Notes: generated by a model not told the origin, from the sequence alone. A stretch of DNA of 64,000 nt from Luteimonas huabeiensis HB2 (GCF_000559025.1 NZ_JAAN01000024.1:1-64000), one strand, 5' to 3'. Positions 42,520-51,941 are shown, numbered from the stretch's first letter. A program made the numbers and translations.

Positions 42520-43383
42520 TCAGGCGACCGGCGCGGCGGCGAACAGGTCGCGGTACTCGTCGGCCACGTGCGGCAGCAGCACCTCGGCGGGGACTTCCAC
42601 GCTCTGGGTGCCGTCGGCGTACGGTCCCACCTGGTAGGGCGGGAACACGAACCGCAGCGCCTCGATACGGCCGCCGGCGCCGAGCACCGGCTCGAACAGC
42701 TCGAACTTGTCCGCGGCCGGGGCCGATCCCTCGTCGATCATCCGGCCGCCGGTACGCAGCAGCTGGCTGCGCTCGACCGGCTCCAGCTCCTCGGCGTCGA
42801 TCCGCTGCGACAGCGCCGCGTACAGCGCCTCGCGCACATAGGCCGAAACGTCGCGCCAGCCGGCCTCGTCGGCAATCAGCTCGCGGGCCTGCAGCATCCG
42901 CGACTGCGCCGGCAACCAGACGAAGCGCGCGACCAGCGGGTTGCCGTGCGCGCCGCCGGTGTAGCTGCTGCCGTCGGCGGCCACCGCGACCAGCCGCGGG
43001 GTCTCGGCCAGCATGCGGAACTCCAGCGAGAGATCGTACAGGGCGCCGCCGGTGCCCTCGCCGGCCGCGGCCGCGGCCTGCAGCAGTTCCTCGCGCGCGG
43101 CCTGCGCGTAGCGCTCCAGCTCGGCCGCCAGGCCCGGATACTTCTTCGCCTCGGGCGGATAGCTGATGCCCACCACGTAGCGCGGCGTGCGCTCGATGAC
43201 ATCTTCCAGCGCCGGCGGCGCCGCCGGCCCGTCCGCGGGCGTTTCCGCAGGCGCGGCCGGTGTCGTCGCATTCCCGGCGACAGGCGCCGGTTCCTCTTCG
43301 CGCCGGCAACCGGCCAGGGCCAGGACCAGGACGAACGCCGGTGCCAGCACCGGTGCGATCGGGCGCAGCCGCCACAGCTTCAT
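42520..43383 (-). CDS. DUF3298/RsiV-like periplasmic lipoprotein
   Basis: A 287-residue protein with a lipoprotein signal ending LALAGC (Cys26), a Pro/Ala linker, then an N-terminal DUF4163-like part (SLEFRMLAETPRLVAVAA) and a DUF3298-type C-terminal part (SSYTGGAHGNP near 143-153, then FVFPPYQVGPYADG near the end). In RsiV-type anti-sigma factors and PdaC proteins this region binds lysozyme or cell-wall ligands. Here there is no sigma factor nearby, so the role is unclear. The start at 43383 gives the signal peptide. Confidence 0.85.
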   Translation of the reverse strand: MKLWRLRPIAPVLAPAFVLVLALAGCRREEEPAPVAGNATTPAAPAETPADGPAAPPALEDVIERTPRYVVGISYPPEAKKYPGLAAELERYAQAAREELLQAAAAAGEGTGGALYDLSLEFRMLAETPRLVAVAADGSSYTGGAHGNPLVARFVWLPAQSRMLQARELIADEAGWRDVSAYVREALYAALSQRIDAEELEPVERSQLLRTGGRMIDEGSAPAADKFELFEPVLGAGGRIEALRFVFPPYQVGPYADGTQSVEVPAEVLLPHVADEYRDLFAAAPVA

Positions 43384-43523
43384 GTTCGGTAGTTCCCCAT
43401 CGATGCGTGATGCCGCGAGGCTAGCCGCGGCGGTGTGAGGATGCCATGCAAGGCGCCCGCGCGCGAACGCCCGACGCCGCCGCGGCACCGCCGTCTCCAT
43501 CGCCGGCCCGTGCCGTGGCCACG

Positions 43524-43550
43524 AAAAAGCCCGGCCGAATGGCCGGGCTT
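43524..43550 (-). terminator. Rho-independent terminator of cspA
   Basis: On the minus strand a perfect 10-bp stem AAGCCCGGCC / GGCCGGGCTT with a 4-nt loop is followed by a T-run (the A-run at 43524-43528 on the plus strand). It lies 24 bp past the cold-shock gene stop. Confidence 0.9.
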
Positions 43551-43573
43551 CTCGTTCCGCCTTGCGGCAGGAA

Positions 43574-43783
43574 TTACAGCGGCTGGACTTCGTCCGCCTG
43601 CAGGCCCTTCTGGCCCTGGACGACCTTGAAGGAAACCTTCTGGCCTTCCTGCAGCGACTTGAAGCCGGTGCCCTGGATCGAACGGAAGTGGACGAAGACG
43701 TCCTGGCCGCTCTCGGGGGTGATGAAGCCGAAGCCCTTGGCGTCGTTGAACCACTTCACGGTGCCGGTCTGACGATCGGACAT
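43574..43783 (-). CDS. cspA: Cold-shock protein (CspA family)
   Basis: A 69-residue cold-shock domain. RNP1 KGFGFI (16-21) and RNP2 VFVHF (29-33) are intact. It binds single-stranded nucleic acid as an RNA chaperone. The ribosome-binding site AAGGAG is strong and the gene has its own terminator. The 245-bp region upstream (43784-44028) contains no gene and is AT-richer than the surroundings, consistent with a structured cold-shock mRNA leader. The exact paralogue type (CspA, CspD, etc.) cannot be decided. Confidence 0.95.
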   Translation of the reverse strand: MSDRQTGTVKWFNDAKGFGFITPESGQDVFVHFRSIQGTGFKSLQEGQKVSFKVVQGQKGLQADEVQPL

Positions 43784-44028
43784 TGGTGTTACTCCTTGGA
43801 ACTAACAGTGTTTTGGATTGGACACGGCCCGCGGTGCGAACCGAGACTGTCGAGCAAGGGGTAACGCGAAAGCGATGGAGCGGATCCCCGGCCGGGGTCA
43901 CCGGACCGTACAGCGTCGATCTACCGCATCGGAGCCACGATGTACCGTGATCCCGGCTTTGAACAGTGGTTGCACAATACCCTACTTCTGCGCTCGTGTG
44001 TGAATAGGGGGCGCGAGATGCGGCGGGC

Positions 44029-44298
44029 TCAGGCCAGCAGGTCCGCCGCCTCCGGGTGGCGGCGGAACCAGGCCTGGGCGTACGCGCAGCGCGGTTCCAC
44101 CTTGAGCCCCTCGGCCCGCGCGTAGTCGAGCGCGGCCTCGGTCAGCGCCCCGGCGATGCCGCGGCCGCCGACGGCCTCGGGCACGACCGTGTGCAGGATC
44201 GCCAGGCGCCCGTCCTCGCGCCCGTATTCCAGATGCGCGCGAACGCCCTCGACCACGGTCTCGAACAGGCCCCGGCGCGGATCGTGCTCGATGCGCAT
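44029..44298 (-). CDS. Small GNAT-type N-acetyltransferase (YidJ/YjdJ-like)
   Basis: An 89-residue minimal acetyltransferase. HTVVPEAVGGRGIAGALTEAAL holds the R/Q-x-x-G-x-G/A-type acetyl-CoA loop (GGRGIAGAL) in the compact form used by the Acetyltransf_CG family. The C-terminal CAYAQAWFRRHPE is also characteristic. The substrate is unknown. It begins one base after the stop of the Lys/Ala-rich protein gene, so the two are cotranscribed; lysines of that protein are a conceivable target. Confidence 0.85.
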   Translation of the reverse strand: MRIEHDPRRGLFETVVEGVRAHLEYGREDGRLAILHTVVPEAVGGRGIAGALTEAALDYARAEGLKVEPRCAYAQAWFRRHPEAADLLA

Positions 44299-44299
44299 C

Positions 44300-45241
44300 T
44301 CACTCGTCTCCCGGCGCGCGCCGATGGTCGCGGCGGCCCTGGTTGAGCCGGTCGCGGGTGCTGTTGCTGCCGTGGATCGCCGGCAGTCGCGCCTCCGCCT
44401 CGTGCAACTGCTCGGCGCGCCGGGCCGCGGCATCGGACTGGTAGCCCGGCTGCGCCGCGCCGCCCTCGCCGTGCGCGACCGCCTCCCAAGGCTTGGGCTC
44501 GCGATCGCGGGCCTGCTTGGCCTCCAGCAGCGCGCGGGTGCGCTCCAGCGCCTGCTCTGGCGTGATGCGGGCACGGCGTGTCGCGCCCTTGCGCGGCACC
44601 GCGGCGCCGCCGGCGGATCCCGCGGCGGCCCGCTTGCGCCCGCTCGCGGCCGGCTTGCTTCCGCGGCTGGCCTCGCCGGCGGCCTTTGCGGCAGTCTTCG
44701 CGATCTTGCGGCCGGCCGCGGTCGCGCCAGCCGCCGTCTTCCCGGCCGTCGTCTTCGCGGCTGTCGTCTTCGCGGTCTTCCCGGTCGTCTTCCTGGCGGT
44801 CTTCTTCACGGCGGTCTTCTTCGCAGCCGCTTTCTTCGCGGTGCCCGAACGCCCGGTCGTGGATGGCTTCGCCGCCGCGCCGCGCTTGGCCGGCGCCTTG
44901 CGTGCGGCCGAAGCCGTCGCCGTCCTGGCGACGGCGCGACCGACCTGTTTGCGCTGATCCTCGAACCGCGCCAGCACGTCGGCCAGCAGCTCGGCCTTGT
45001 CCTTGCTGCGCTGGTTGGCCGCGCCGCTGGCGCCGCGCTTGCTGCCGGTGCGATCGCGCGAGGCGAGCTTCTGCCGCTGCACCAGGTCACGCGCGCGGTT
45101 GCGCGCCTCGCGCGCCCGCACGATGCGGCTGTCCAGCGCCTTGGCGTCGAGCTTGCGCAGGACGTTGACGCGGCTGTCGTCGTACAGCGCCATCTCCCTC
45201 TGGTTGAGCAGGGCGCTGGCGCGCGCGCGGGTGATCGGCAT
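44300..45241 (-). CDS. Lys/Ala-rich histone H1-like protein
   Basis: A 313-residue protein in three parts. The N-terminal 100 residues are charged and helical with a conserved look (LYDDSRVNVLRKLDAK, KAELLADVLARFEDQRK). Residues about 101-226 are low-complexity Lys/Ala/Thr (repeats such as AAAKKTAVKKTA) resembling eukaryotic H1 tails and bacterial AlgP/HctB-type nucleoid proteins. A 90-residue C-terminal segment (ITPEQALERTRALLEAKQ to the end) is non-repetitive. The basic core probably binds DNA or other polyanions. Flanking structured parts suggest a specific partner. It is followed directly by a GNAT. Confidence 0.8.
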   Translation of the reverse strand: MPITRARASALLNQREMALYDDSRVNVLRKLDAKALDSRIVRAREARNRARDLVQRQKLASRDRTGSKRGASGAANQRSKDKAELLADVLARFEDQRKQVGRAVARTATASAARKAPAKRGAAAKPSTTGRSGTAKKAAAKKTAVKKTARKTTGKTAKTTAAKTTAGKTAAGATAAGRKIAKTAAKAAGEASRGSKPAASGRKRAAAGSAGGAAVPRKGATRRARITPEQALERTRALLEAKQARDREPKPWEAVAHGEGGAAQPGYQSDAAARRAEQLHEAEARLPAIHGSNSTRDRLNQGRRDHRRAPGDE

Positions 45242-45316
45242 CGGCTCGTCTCCGGTGATGGGGTGGCCGCGAGGAGTAGCACAGCCCCCATGCAGTCCGG
45301 GTGAGCGCTGGCGCGA

Positions 45317-45931
45317 TCAGAACGACGGATTCGCGAGCCGGCCGAGGAAGCTGCCGATCACCCTGGGCTCCATCATCACCGTGAAGAGGACGCCGTAGCC
45401 GGCGCCCCACAGGTGCGCGCTATGGTTGACGTTGTCGCCGCCGCGGCGATCCATCCAGATCGAGTAGCCGACGTAGGCGACCGCGTAGAGGATCGCCGGC
45501 ATGGGGATGAAGAACACGAAGATCAGCGACCACGGGCTGAGCAGCACGAACGCGAACAGCACCGCCGAGACCGCGCCCGAGGCGCCGAGGCTGCGGTAGT
45601 GCGGGTCGTGCCGATGGCGCAGGTAGGTGGGCAGGATCGCCACCAGGATCGCCGACAGGTAGAACAGCACGAAGCCCAGCTTGCCGATGTAGGGCTCGAA
45701 GGCGCGCTCGATCAGGCCGCCGAAGAAGAACAGCGTGATCATGTTGAACAGCAGGTGCTGCCAGTCGGCATGGATGAAGCCGTGGCCGATCAGGCGGTCG
45801 TACTGGCGCTGGCGATCGATCGCCGGCGGCCACAGGATCAGCCGCTCCAGCAGCCGCGGGTTGTTGAACGCCTGCCACGACACCAGCACGGTGATCGCGA
45901 TCAGGATCATGGTCACGGGACCGGAAATCAT
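45317..45931 (-). CDS. Rhomboid family intramembrane serine protease
   Basis: A 204-residue polytopic protein with six predicted membrane segments. The catalytic dyad is Ser118 in LGASGAVSA and His173 in NHSAHLWGA. The conserved HxxxN of the second helix is present in HADWQHLLFN. It cleaves substrate membrane helices. The natural substrate is unknown. The next gene in the same direction is the POT transporter, 21 bp upstream, so they may be cotranscribed. Confidence 0.93.
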   Translation of the reverse strand: MISGPVTMILIAITVLVSWQAFNNPRLLERLILWPPAIDRQRQYDRLIGHGFIHADWQHLLFNMITLFFFGGLIERAFEPYIGKLGFVLFYLSAILVAILPTYLRHRHDPHYRSLGASGAVSAVLFAFVLLSPWSLIFVFFIPMPAILYAVAYVGYSIWMDRRGGDNVNHSAHLWGAGYGVLFTVMMEPRVIGSFLGRLANPSF

Positions 45932-45952
45932 CGGGCGGTGTCCTCGCTGGGG

Positions 45953-47584
45953 TCAGGCGGTGCGGTAATTGTCCTGCATGGGATAGCGCCGCGCGTAGAG
46001 CGCGAACGCGGCCGCGGCGAGGAAGGCGAAGCCGGCGAAGAAGAACATCAGGAACGCGTTCTCGCTCAGCCCGCTGCCGGCGATCCAGGCAGTGGCCGCG
46101 TCGCTGCGCACGCCGGCGTTGGTCAGCAGCACCCACAGGCTGCCGAAGGTGCTGGTGAGGTACCAGAAGGCCATGATCACGCCCTTCATCGCGTGCGGCG
46201 CCTGGCTGTAGGCGAACTCCAGCGCGGTGGCCGAGACCAGCACCTCGCCGAAGGTCAGCAGCAGGTAAGGCAGCGCCTGCCAGCTCAGCGAGACCTGCTC
46301 GCCGTCGTCGATCCAGAGCTGGATCGCGCCGGCCGCGATCCAGGCCACGCCCGAGAACGCGATGCCCCAGCCCATGCGCCGCAGCGCGGTGGGCTCGAAA
46401 CCGAGACGGCGCAGCGCCGGGTACAGCACCAGGTTGTTGAACGGGATCAGCAGCATCACCAGCAGCGGGTTCAGCGCCTGCATCTGCGCCGCGTCCTGGA
46501 TCAGCCAGCTCGGCCACCAGGCGGCCTCGTGCGGGATCACCATCTCGCGGCCCTGGATGATCCAGGTCGAGGCCTTCTGGTCGAACAGCGACCAGAACGG
46601 CGTGACCAGCGCGAACACGATCAGCACGCGCAGCACCGCGCGCACGCCGTCGACCGCCGCGTCCGGGTGCAGGCCGCGCGCGCGCTCGAGCTGCATCGAG
46701 GCGCCGACGCCGCCGGCGACGATGATCGCGCCCAGCGCCAGGCAGGCCGAGATCACGAAGTTGAAGGATTCCGCCCAGGCGGCCGGGACGATCCCCAGCA
46801 CGGACAACGCCCACAGCGCGAGCAGCAGCACGGCCACCGCGATGCCGAACAACGCGACCAGCAGGCCGGGCCGGCCGGCGCCCGCCCGCTCGGCGCGCAG
46901 CGCGGTCTTGACCACCTCGAAGAACGCATGCGGATCGCGCCGGGCCGGCGGCACGTTGACGTAGTGCCTGCGGCCCAGCCAGAACACGAAGGTGGCGATG
47001 AACATCAGCACGCCGGGAATGCCGAATGCGACCGCCGGCCCGTAGTGGCGCAGGAACAGCGGCGCCAGCAGCGAGGCGAAGAAGGAACCGAAGTTGATGA
47101 TCCAGTAGAACGCGTCGAAGACGACCTTGGCCTTGTCCTTGTTGCTCTGGTCGAACTGGTCGCCGCAGAAGGACACCACCAGCGGCTTGATGCCGCCCGA
47201 ACCGAGCGCGATCAGGAACAGGCCGGTGTAGAAGCCGGTGGCGTTGTTCTCGAACAGCGCCAGGCAGGCGTGGCCGGCGCAGTAGATCAGCGAGAACCAC
47301 AGGATGGTGTGGTACTTGCCGAAGAAGCGGTCGGAGAGCCAGCCGCCCAGCAGCGGGAAGAAGTACACGCCGATGACGAAGGTGTGGAAGACGTCCTTGG
47401 CGGCGCCGTCGCGATCGCCCTCGGGCAGATAGGCCAGCAGCACCGAGCTGATCAGGAACGGCACCAGGATGTTGCGCATGCCGTAGAAGCTGAAGCGCTC
47501 GCAGGCCTCGTTGCCGATGATGTAGCCGATCTGCCGGGGCATGCGGCCGGACGGGTTCGGGAGTGCGGGACTGGGCTGGGACAT
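45953..47584 (-). CDS. Proton-dependent oligopeptide (POT/PTR) transporter
   Basis: A 543-residue MFS protein of the POT family with about 12-14 membrane spans. The proton-coupling motif ExxERFxxYG is present (NEACERFSFYG), followed by GGWLSDRFFG and the signature-like segment FDAFYWIINFGSF. It imports di- and tripeptides. It fits functionally with the peptidases in the window (M3, M14). The ATG at 47584 gives the normal short cytoplasmic N-terminus. Confidence 0.93.
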   Translation of the reverse strand: MSQPSPALPNPSGRMPRQIGYIIGNEACERFSFYGMRNILVPFLISSVLLAYLPEGDRDGAAKDVFHTFVIGVYFFPLLGGWLSDRFFGKYHTILWFSLIYCAGHACLALFENNATGFYTGLFLIALGSGGIKPLVVSFCGDQFDQSNKDKAKVVFDAFYWIINFGSFFASLLAPLFLRHYGPAVAFGIPGVLMFIATFVFWLGRRHYVNVPPARRDPHAFFEVVKTALRAERAGAGRPGLLVALFGIAVAVLLLALWALSVLGIVPAAWAESFNFVISACLALGAIIVAGGVGASMQLERARGLHPDAAVDGVRAVLRVLIVFALVTPFWSLFDQKASTWIIQGREMVIPHEAAWWPSWLIQDAAQMQALNPLLVMLLIPFNNLVLYPALRRLGFEPTALRRMGWGIAFSGVAWIAAGAIQLWIDDGEQVSLSWQALPYLLLTFGEVLVSATALEFAYSQAPHAMKGVIMAFWYLTSTFGSLWVLLTNAGVRSDAATAWIAGSGLSENAFLMFFFAGFAFLAAAAFALYARRYPMQDNYRTA

Positions 47585-47701
47585 CGGCACGGTTCGCGGC
47601 GGAAAGACGCGCAAGCGTAGCCGATCCGGCGGCCGTGTCGCCCGCCGGATCGGGGGGCGCCCCTCGGTTACCATGCCGGCTGCCCGTCCGGATGCCCGCC
47701 G

Positions 47702-49462
47702 ATGCCGTTTCGCCTGCCGCTGTTCGCCCTGCTGGCGCTGTGCCCCGCCCTCCTGTCCGCCGCCGACCTGACTACCGTGGCCGAGCGCAGCGGCTTCGTC
47801 GAGACCGGCCGCTACGACGAGACCATCGCGCTGTGCGAGGCCTTCCAGCGCGCCGAGCCCGAGGCGGTGCGCTGCTTCGATTTCGGCGTCTCGCCCGAGG
47901 GCCGGCCGATGAAGGCGCTGGCGGTCTCGCGCAGCGGCGCGCTAACCCCGGAGGCGGCGCGCGCGCGCGGGCTGCCGGTGGTGCTGATCCAGGGCGGGAT
48001 CCACGCCGGCGAGATCGACGGCAAGGACGCCGGCTTCCTGGCGCTGCGGCAGGTGCTCGCGGGCGAGGCCGCGCCCGGCGCCCTGGACGCGCTGGTGTGG
48101 GTGTTCGTGCCGGTGTTCAGCGTCGACGGCCACGAGCGCTTCGGCGCCTGGAACCGCCCCAACCAGCGCGGCCCGCGCGAGATGGGCTGGCGCACCACCG
48201 CGCAGAACCACAACCTCAACCGCGACTACGCCAAGGCCGACGCGCCGGAAATGCAGGCGATGCTGCGCCTGGTCGAAGCCTGGGACCCGCTGGCGGTCGT
48301 GGACCTGCACGCCACCAACGGCGCGCAGTTCGAGCACGACATCTCGATCCAGGTCGAACCGCTGCACGCCGGCGACGCGGCGCTGCGCGAGGCCGGGCGC
48401 GCGTGGCGCGACGGCACCCTCGCCGACCTCGCCGCGCAGGGCTCGCTGCCGCTGCCGTTCTACCCCTCGTTCGTGGTCGAGGACGACCCGGCCTCCGGCT
48501 TCGAGGACGGCGTCGCGCCGCCGCGCTTCTCCACCGGCTATTTCCCGCTGCGCAACCGCCTGGTCATGCTGGTCGAGACCCACTCCTGGAAGGCGTACCC
48601 GGTGCGGGTGCGGATTACCCGCAACACCATCGTCTCGGTGCTGGAGCGCATCGCCCGCCACGGCCGCGAATGGCAGCGCATCGCCCGCGAGGCCGACCGC
48701 CGCGCCGCCGCCCTCGGCGGCACCGAGGTGCCGCTGGACTACCGCGCGACCGACGCCGCGCGCACCATCGAGTTCCGCGGCTACGCCTACACCCGCACGC
48801 CGTCCGAGGTGTCCGGGGCGACGATGACCCGCTACGACGAGACCACGCCGCAGGTCTGGCGCGTCCCGCTGCGCGACACGATCGTGCCCGCGCGTACCGC
48901 GGTCGCCCCGCGCGGCGGCTATCTGGTGCCGCCCGCGCACGCCGCCTGGGTGGCCGAGCGACTGGACCTGCACGGCATCGCCTACCGCCGCCTGGAGCGC
49001 GCGCTGCCGGCCGCGCCGGTGCGGACCTTCCGCGCCGCCAGCGCGGCGCTGGCCGCCGCGACCGTCGAGGGCCACCAGCGCCTGACGCTCGAAGGCGAAT
49101 GGCGCGACGAGCCGCGCGACGTGCCGGCGGGCGCGCTGTTCGTGCCGATCGCGCAGCCGGCCGCACGGCTGGTCGTGGCCCTGCTCGAGCCGCAGGCGCC
49201 GGACTCGTTCGCCGCCTGGGGCCGCTTCAACAACCATTTCGAGCGCAAGGAATACATGGAGGCCTACGTCGCCGAGGACGTGGCGCGCGAGATGCTGGCC
49301 GCCGATGCCGCGCTGGCGGCCGAATTCCAGCGCCGCCTGCGCGAGGACGCGGACTTCGCCGCCGATCCGCGCGCGCGCCTGGACTTCTTCTATCGCCGCC
49401 ATCCGGCCTGGGACGAGCGCTATGGGCTCTACCCGGTCTTCCGCCTGGAGTCCGCGCCTTGA
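47702..49462 (+). CDS. Secreted M14 family zinc carboxypeptidase
   Basis: A 586-residue protein with a Sec signal (FALLALCPALLSAAD). Zinc ligands are His101 and Glu104 in GGIHAGEIDGKD and His203 in VVDLHATNG. A catalytic Glu is likely in MLVETHSWKAY. It removes C-terminal residues or trims peptidoglycan-type peptides in the periplasm or outside. The C-terminal about 200 residues form an extra domain of unknown role. Its stop overlaps the TTG start of the EEP gene, an operon. Confidence 0.9.
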   Translation: MPFRLPLFALLALCPALLSAADLTTVAERSGFVETGRYDETIALCEAFQRAEPEAVRCFDFGVSPEGRPMKALAVSRSGALTPEAARARGLPVVLIQGGIHAGEIDGKDAGFLALRQVLAGEAAPGALDALVWVFVPVFSVDGHERFGAWNRPNQRGPREMGWRTTAQNHNLNRDYAKADAPEMQAMLRLVEAWDPLAVVDLHATNGAQFEHDISIQVEPLHAGDAALREAGRAWRDGTLADLAAQGSLPLPFYPSFVVEDDPASGFEDGVAPPRFSTGYFPLRNRLVMLVETHSWKAYPVRVRITRNTIVSVLERIARHGREWQRIAREADRRAAALGGTEVPLDYRATDAARTIEFRGYAYTRTPSEVSGATMTRYDETTPQVWRVPLRDTIVPARTAVAPRGGYLVPPAHAAWVAERLDLHGIAYRRLERALPAAPVRTFRAASAALAAATVEGHQRLTLEGEWRDEPRDVPAGALFVPIAQPAARLVVALLEPQAPDSFAAWGRFNNHFERKEYMEAYVAEDVAREMLAADAALAAEFQRRLREDADFAADPRARLDFFYRRHPAWDERYGLYPVFRLESAP

Positions 49463-50325
49463 ACCGCATCCTGCCGGCCGTGCTCGCGCTGGCGGCCGCG
49501 GCGCTCGCCGCCTGCGCGCCCGCGCCCCGCGCGGCGCCGAGCGCGCAGCAGGCGGAAGCCGCGCGCGTGTCGCTGGTCACGCTCAACCTGTACCACGACC
49601 GCGACCGCTGGGAACGCCGTCGGCCGCTGGTGATCGAGGGCCTGCGCGCGCTGGACGCGGACGTCGTCGCGCTGCAGGAGGTGCTGCAGCACGACGCCCT
49701 GCGCAACCAGGCCGAGGACATCGGGCAGGCGCTGGGCTACAGCGTGTTCTTCGTCTCCGCCGATCCCGAGGGCCAGGCGCGCCGCTACGGCAACGCGCTG
49801 CTGACCCGGCTGCCGGTGCTGGCGCGCAGCCAGCGCCGGCTGGCGCCGCTGGACGACGGCCGCACCGTGGCCCACCTGCGCGTGCAGGCCGGCGGCCGCG
49901 CGCTGGACGTGTTCGCCACCCACCTGCACTGGACCGACGAGGGCGGCGCGATCCGCGCGCGCCAGTTGCAGGACGTGCTCGCGCACGTGCGCGCCCAGGC
50001 CGGCGACGGCCCGAGCGCGATCGTCGGCGACTTCAACGCCGAGGCCGGCGCACCGGAGCTCGCCGCCCTGCGCGAGGCCGGCTACGTGGACGTGCTGGCC
50101 GCCATCGATCCCGCCGCCGCGGCCCGGACCACGCTCAACCCGCACTACTTCGAGCGCGGCCGCCGCATCGACCACGTGTTCGCGCGCGGCGCGGGCCTGC
50201 GCGCCGTCGCCGCGCAGCGGGTCCTGGACCGGCCCGGCGCCGACGGCACCTGGCCGTCCGATCATTTCGGCGTGCGTGCCGAGTTCGAGCTGGGGCCGGC
50301 ATCCGGCGGCGATGGCGGGCGTTGA
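49459..50325 (+). CDS. Lipoprotein of the endonuclease/exonuclease/phosphatase family
   Basis: A 288-residue protein starting at TTG overlapping the upstream stop (TTGA). The signal ends ALAAC (Cys19). EEP motifs are in order: VTLNLYHD, VALQEV, GDFNAE and WPSDHFGV. Members hydrolyse phosphodiester or phosphomonoester bonds in nucleic acids, lipids or inositides. A lipid-anchored periplasmic position suggests phospholipid or nucleotide scavenging. It is translationally coupled to the M14 peptidase. Confidence 0.9.
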   Translation: MNRILPAVLALAAAALAACAPAPRAAPSAQQAEAARVSLVTLNLYHDRDRWERRRPLVIEGLRALDADVVALQEVLQHDALRNQAEDIGQALGYSVFFVSADPEGQARRYGNALLTRLPVLARSQRRLAPLDDGRTVAHLRVQAGGRALDVFATHLHWTDEGGAIRARQLQDVLAHVRAQAGDGPSAIVGDFNAEAGAPELAALREAGYVDVLAAIDPAAAARTTLNPHYFERGRRIDHVFARGAGLRAVAAQRVLDRPGADGTWPSDHFGVRAEFELGPASGGDGGR

Positions 50326-50385
50326 CCCCCGGCTCATGCCCTCAGCGCTAGGCTCGGGGCCGGATCATCCCGGAAGGAGCGCGCG

Positions 50386-50790
50386 ATGGGCGCAGGTTGG
50401 ATGGCGGCCTGCCTGGCCGCGATGGCGCTGACCGGCTGCCACGGCGTCCCCGCCGCACCGGAGCCGGCGCCTTCCGGGGCCGTGGTCGAGGGCAGCGCGA
50501 CGTTCTACGAGAAGCTGATGATGCCGGCCGGGTCGGTGCTGACGGTCGAACTGGTCGACCTCGACGGCGGCCAGGCCTATGCGCGCAGCGAGTTCCCGTC
50601 CCTGCCCGGCCCGCCCTACGCTTTCGCCCTGCGCTACGACCCGGGCCGAGTGCCGCCCGGCCGCCGCCTGGGCGTGCATGCCTCGCTGCGCACGCCCGAG
50701 GGTGAGCGCATGTTCGCCACCGCCGCGCCGGTGCCGGTCGAGGCCGGACGCGCGGGCACGGCCCCGTTCCGCATGCTGCGCACGCCCTGA
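50386..50790 (+). CDS. YbaY/YscW-type lipoprotein
   Basis: A 134-residue lipoprotein with signal ending LTGC (Cys18). The single beta-sandwich domain shows GSATFYEKLMMPAGSVLTVELVD, similar to the G-x-A-x-Y-x-E-x-x-x-L-P-P-G-A pattern of YbaY family proteins. Members are envelope lipoproteins or secretin-pilot-like. No secretin gene is nearby. A GGAAGGAGC ribosome-binding site supports the ATG. Confidence 0.85.
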   Translation: MGAGWMAACLAAMALTGCHGVPAAPEPAPSGAVVEGSATFYEKLMMPAGSVLTVELVDLDGGQAYARSEFPSLPGPPYAFALRYDPGRVPPGRRLGVHASLRTPEGERMFATAAPVPVEAGRAGTAPFRMLRTP

Positions 50791-50834
50791 GCGCCGCGCG
50801 GCCGACATTCCGTAACCCCCATAGGAGCACGACG

Positions 50835-51239
50835 ATGAAGACGACTTCCTTGCGCCTGCTGCCGCTGGCCGCGCTGGTGCTGGCCCTGTCCGCCTGCGGC
50901 GACCGTTCCGGCCCCGACCCGGCCGCCACGCCGCCGGTGGACGACGCGCTGCCGGCGCCGGCCGCGAGCACGACGCCGGACGCGGCCGCCGGCGAGCAGC
51001 CCGCCGCCGGGGCCACCTCCACCTGGACGTGCGCCGACGTCACCGTCAGCGTCGCCTACGATCCGGTGGCCGACACCTACACGCTGAACCACCCCGGCGG
51101 CACGCTGACCCTGCAGCACCAGATCTCGGGTTCCGGCGCGCGCTACGCCGACGACGCCGGCAACGAGTTCTGGGACAGCGGCGACGAGGCGCAGCTGACC
51201 CTGGCCGGCGAACCGCAGCGCAACTGCGTCAAGCGCTGA
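50835..51239 (+). CDS. MliC-like lysozyme-inhibitor lipoprotein
   Basis: A 134-residue lipoprotein (signal ending LALSAC, Cys21), a long Pro/Ala linker, then a C-terminal domain of about 75 residues with the MliC features: a WTCADVTVSVAYD strand, GNEFWDSGDEAQL (the loop inserted into the lysozyme active site in MliC/PliC), and a closing Cys near the end forming the disulfide. It probably protects peptidoglycan from host or predator lysozyme. Confidence 0.87.
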   Translation: MKTTSLRLLPLAALVLALSACGDRSGPDPAATPPVDDALPAPAASTTPDAAAGEQPAAGATSTWTCADVTVSVAYDPVADTYTLNHPGGTLTLQHQISGSGARYADDAGNEFWDSGDEAQLTLAGEPQRNCVKR

Positions 51240-51269
51240 CGCCGACCGCGCCCGGCAGCGCACGCCCCC

Positions 51270-51941
51270 TCAGCCGGCCAGTTCCAGCGGGCCGACCCGG
51301 GCCAGCGTGCGCCGCCACGCCTCGCGCGCCTGCGCGCGCCGCAGCCAGTCCTGCAGGTGCGGCCAGTCGTCGATGCCGCCGCGCGCGGCCAGCGCCTGGA
51401 CCGCGAAGCTCATCTGTACGTCGGCGGCGCTGAAGGAGGCACCGGCGAACCACGGATCGGCCGCCAGCGCCTGGTCCATGTACTGGCCGTTGGCGCGCAG
51501 CTGCGGCGCCACCAGGCTGGCGGTGACGCGGTCGGCGATCGTGCGCGCGACCGGCCGGGCGAAGAACGGCATGCGCGCCTCGCGCACGCGCTTGAGGATC
51601 AGCGAGATGAGCAGCGGCGGCATCGCGCTGCCCTCGGCGAAGTGCATCCAGTAGTGCCAGCGCACGCGTTCCGGGGTGCCCACCGCCGGCGCCAGGCGCG
51701 ATTGCGGGTCGTAGCGCTCCAGCAGCGTCTCCACGATCGCGCCGGACTCGGCCAGCGTGTCGCCGCCGTCCACCACCACCGGCGAGCGCCCCAGCGGATG
51801 CACGGCGCGCAGCTCCGGCGGCGCGAGCAGGGTGTCGGGATCGCGGCGGTAGCGCACCACGTCGTAGTCGAGGCCCAGTTCCTCCAGCAGCCAGACGATG
51901 CGGTGGGCGCGCGATTTCTCCAGATGGTGGACGACGATCAT
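51270..51941 (-). CDS. Glutathione S-transferase
   Basis: A 223-residue GST. The N-terminal thioredoxin fold begins MIVVHHLEKSRAHRIVWLLEEL and has cis-Pro and ESGAI segments (VHPLGRSPVV, LAESGAIVE). The helical C-terminal domain includes FSAADVQMSFAV. The Ser in the first loop may activate glutathione. The substrate is unknown. A TTG two codons upstream is an alternative start. Confidence 0.92.
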   Translation of the reverse strand: MIVVHHLEKSRAHRIVWLLEELGLDYDVVRYRRDPDTLLAPPELRAVHPLGRSPVVVDGGDTLAESGAIVETLLERYDPQSRLAPAVGTPERVRWHYWMHFAEGSAMPPLLISLILKRVREARMPFFARPVARTIADRVTASLVAPQLRANGQYMDQALAADPWFAGASFSAADVQMSFAVQALAARGGIDDWPHLQDWLRRAQAREAWRRTLARVGPLELAG

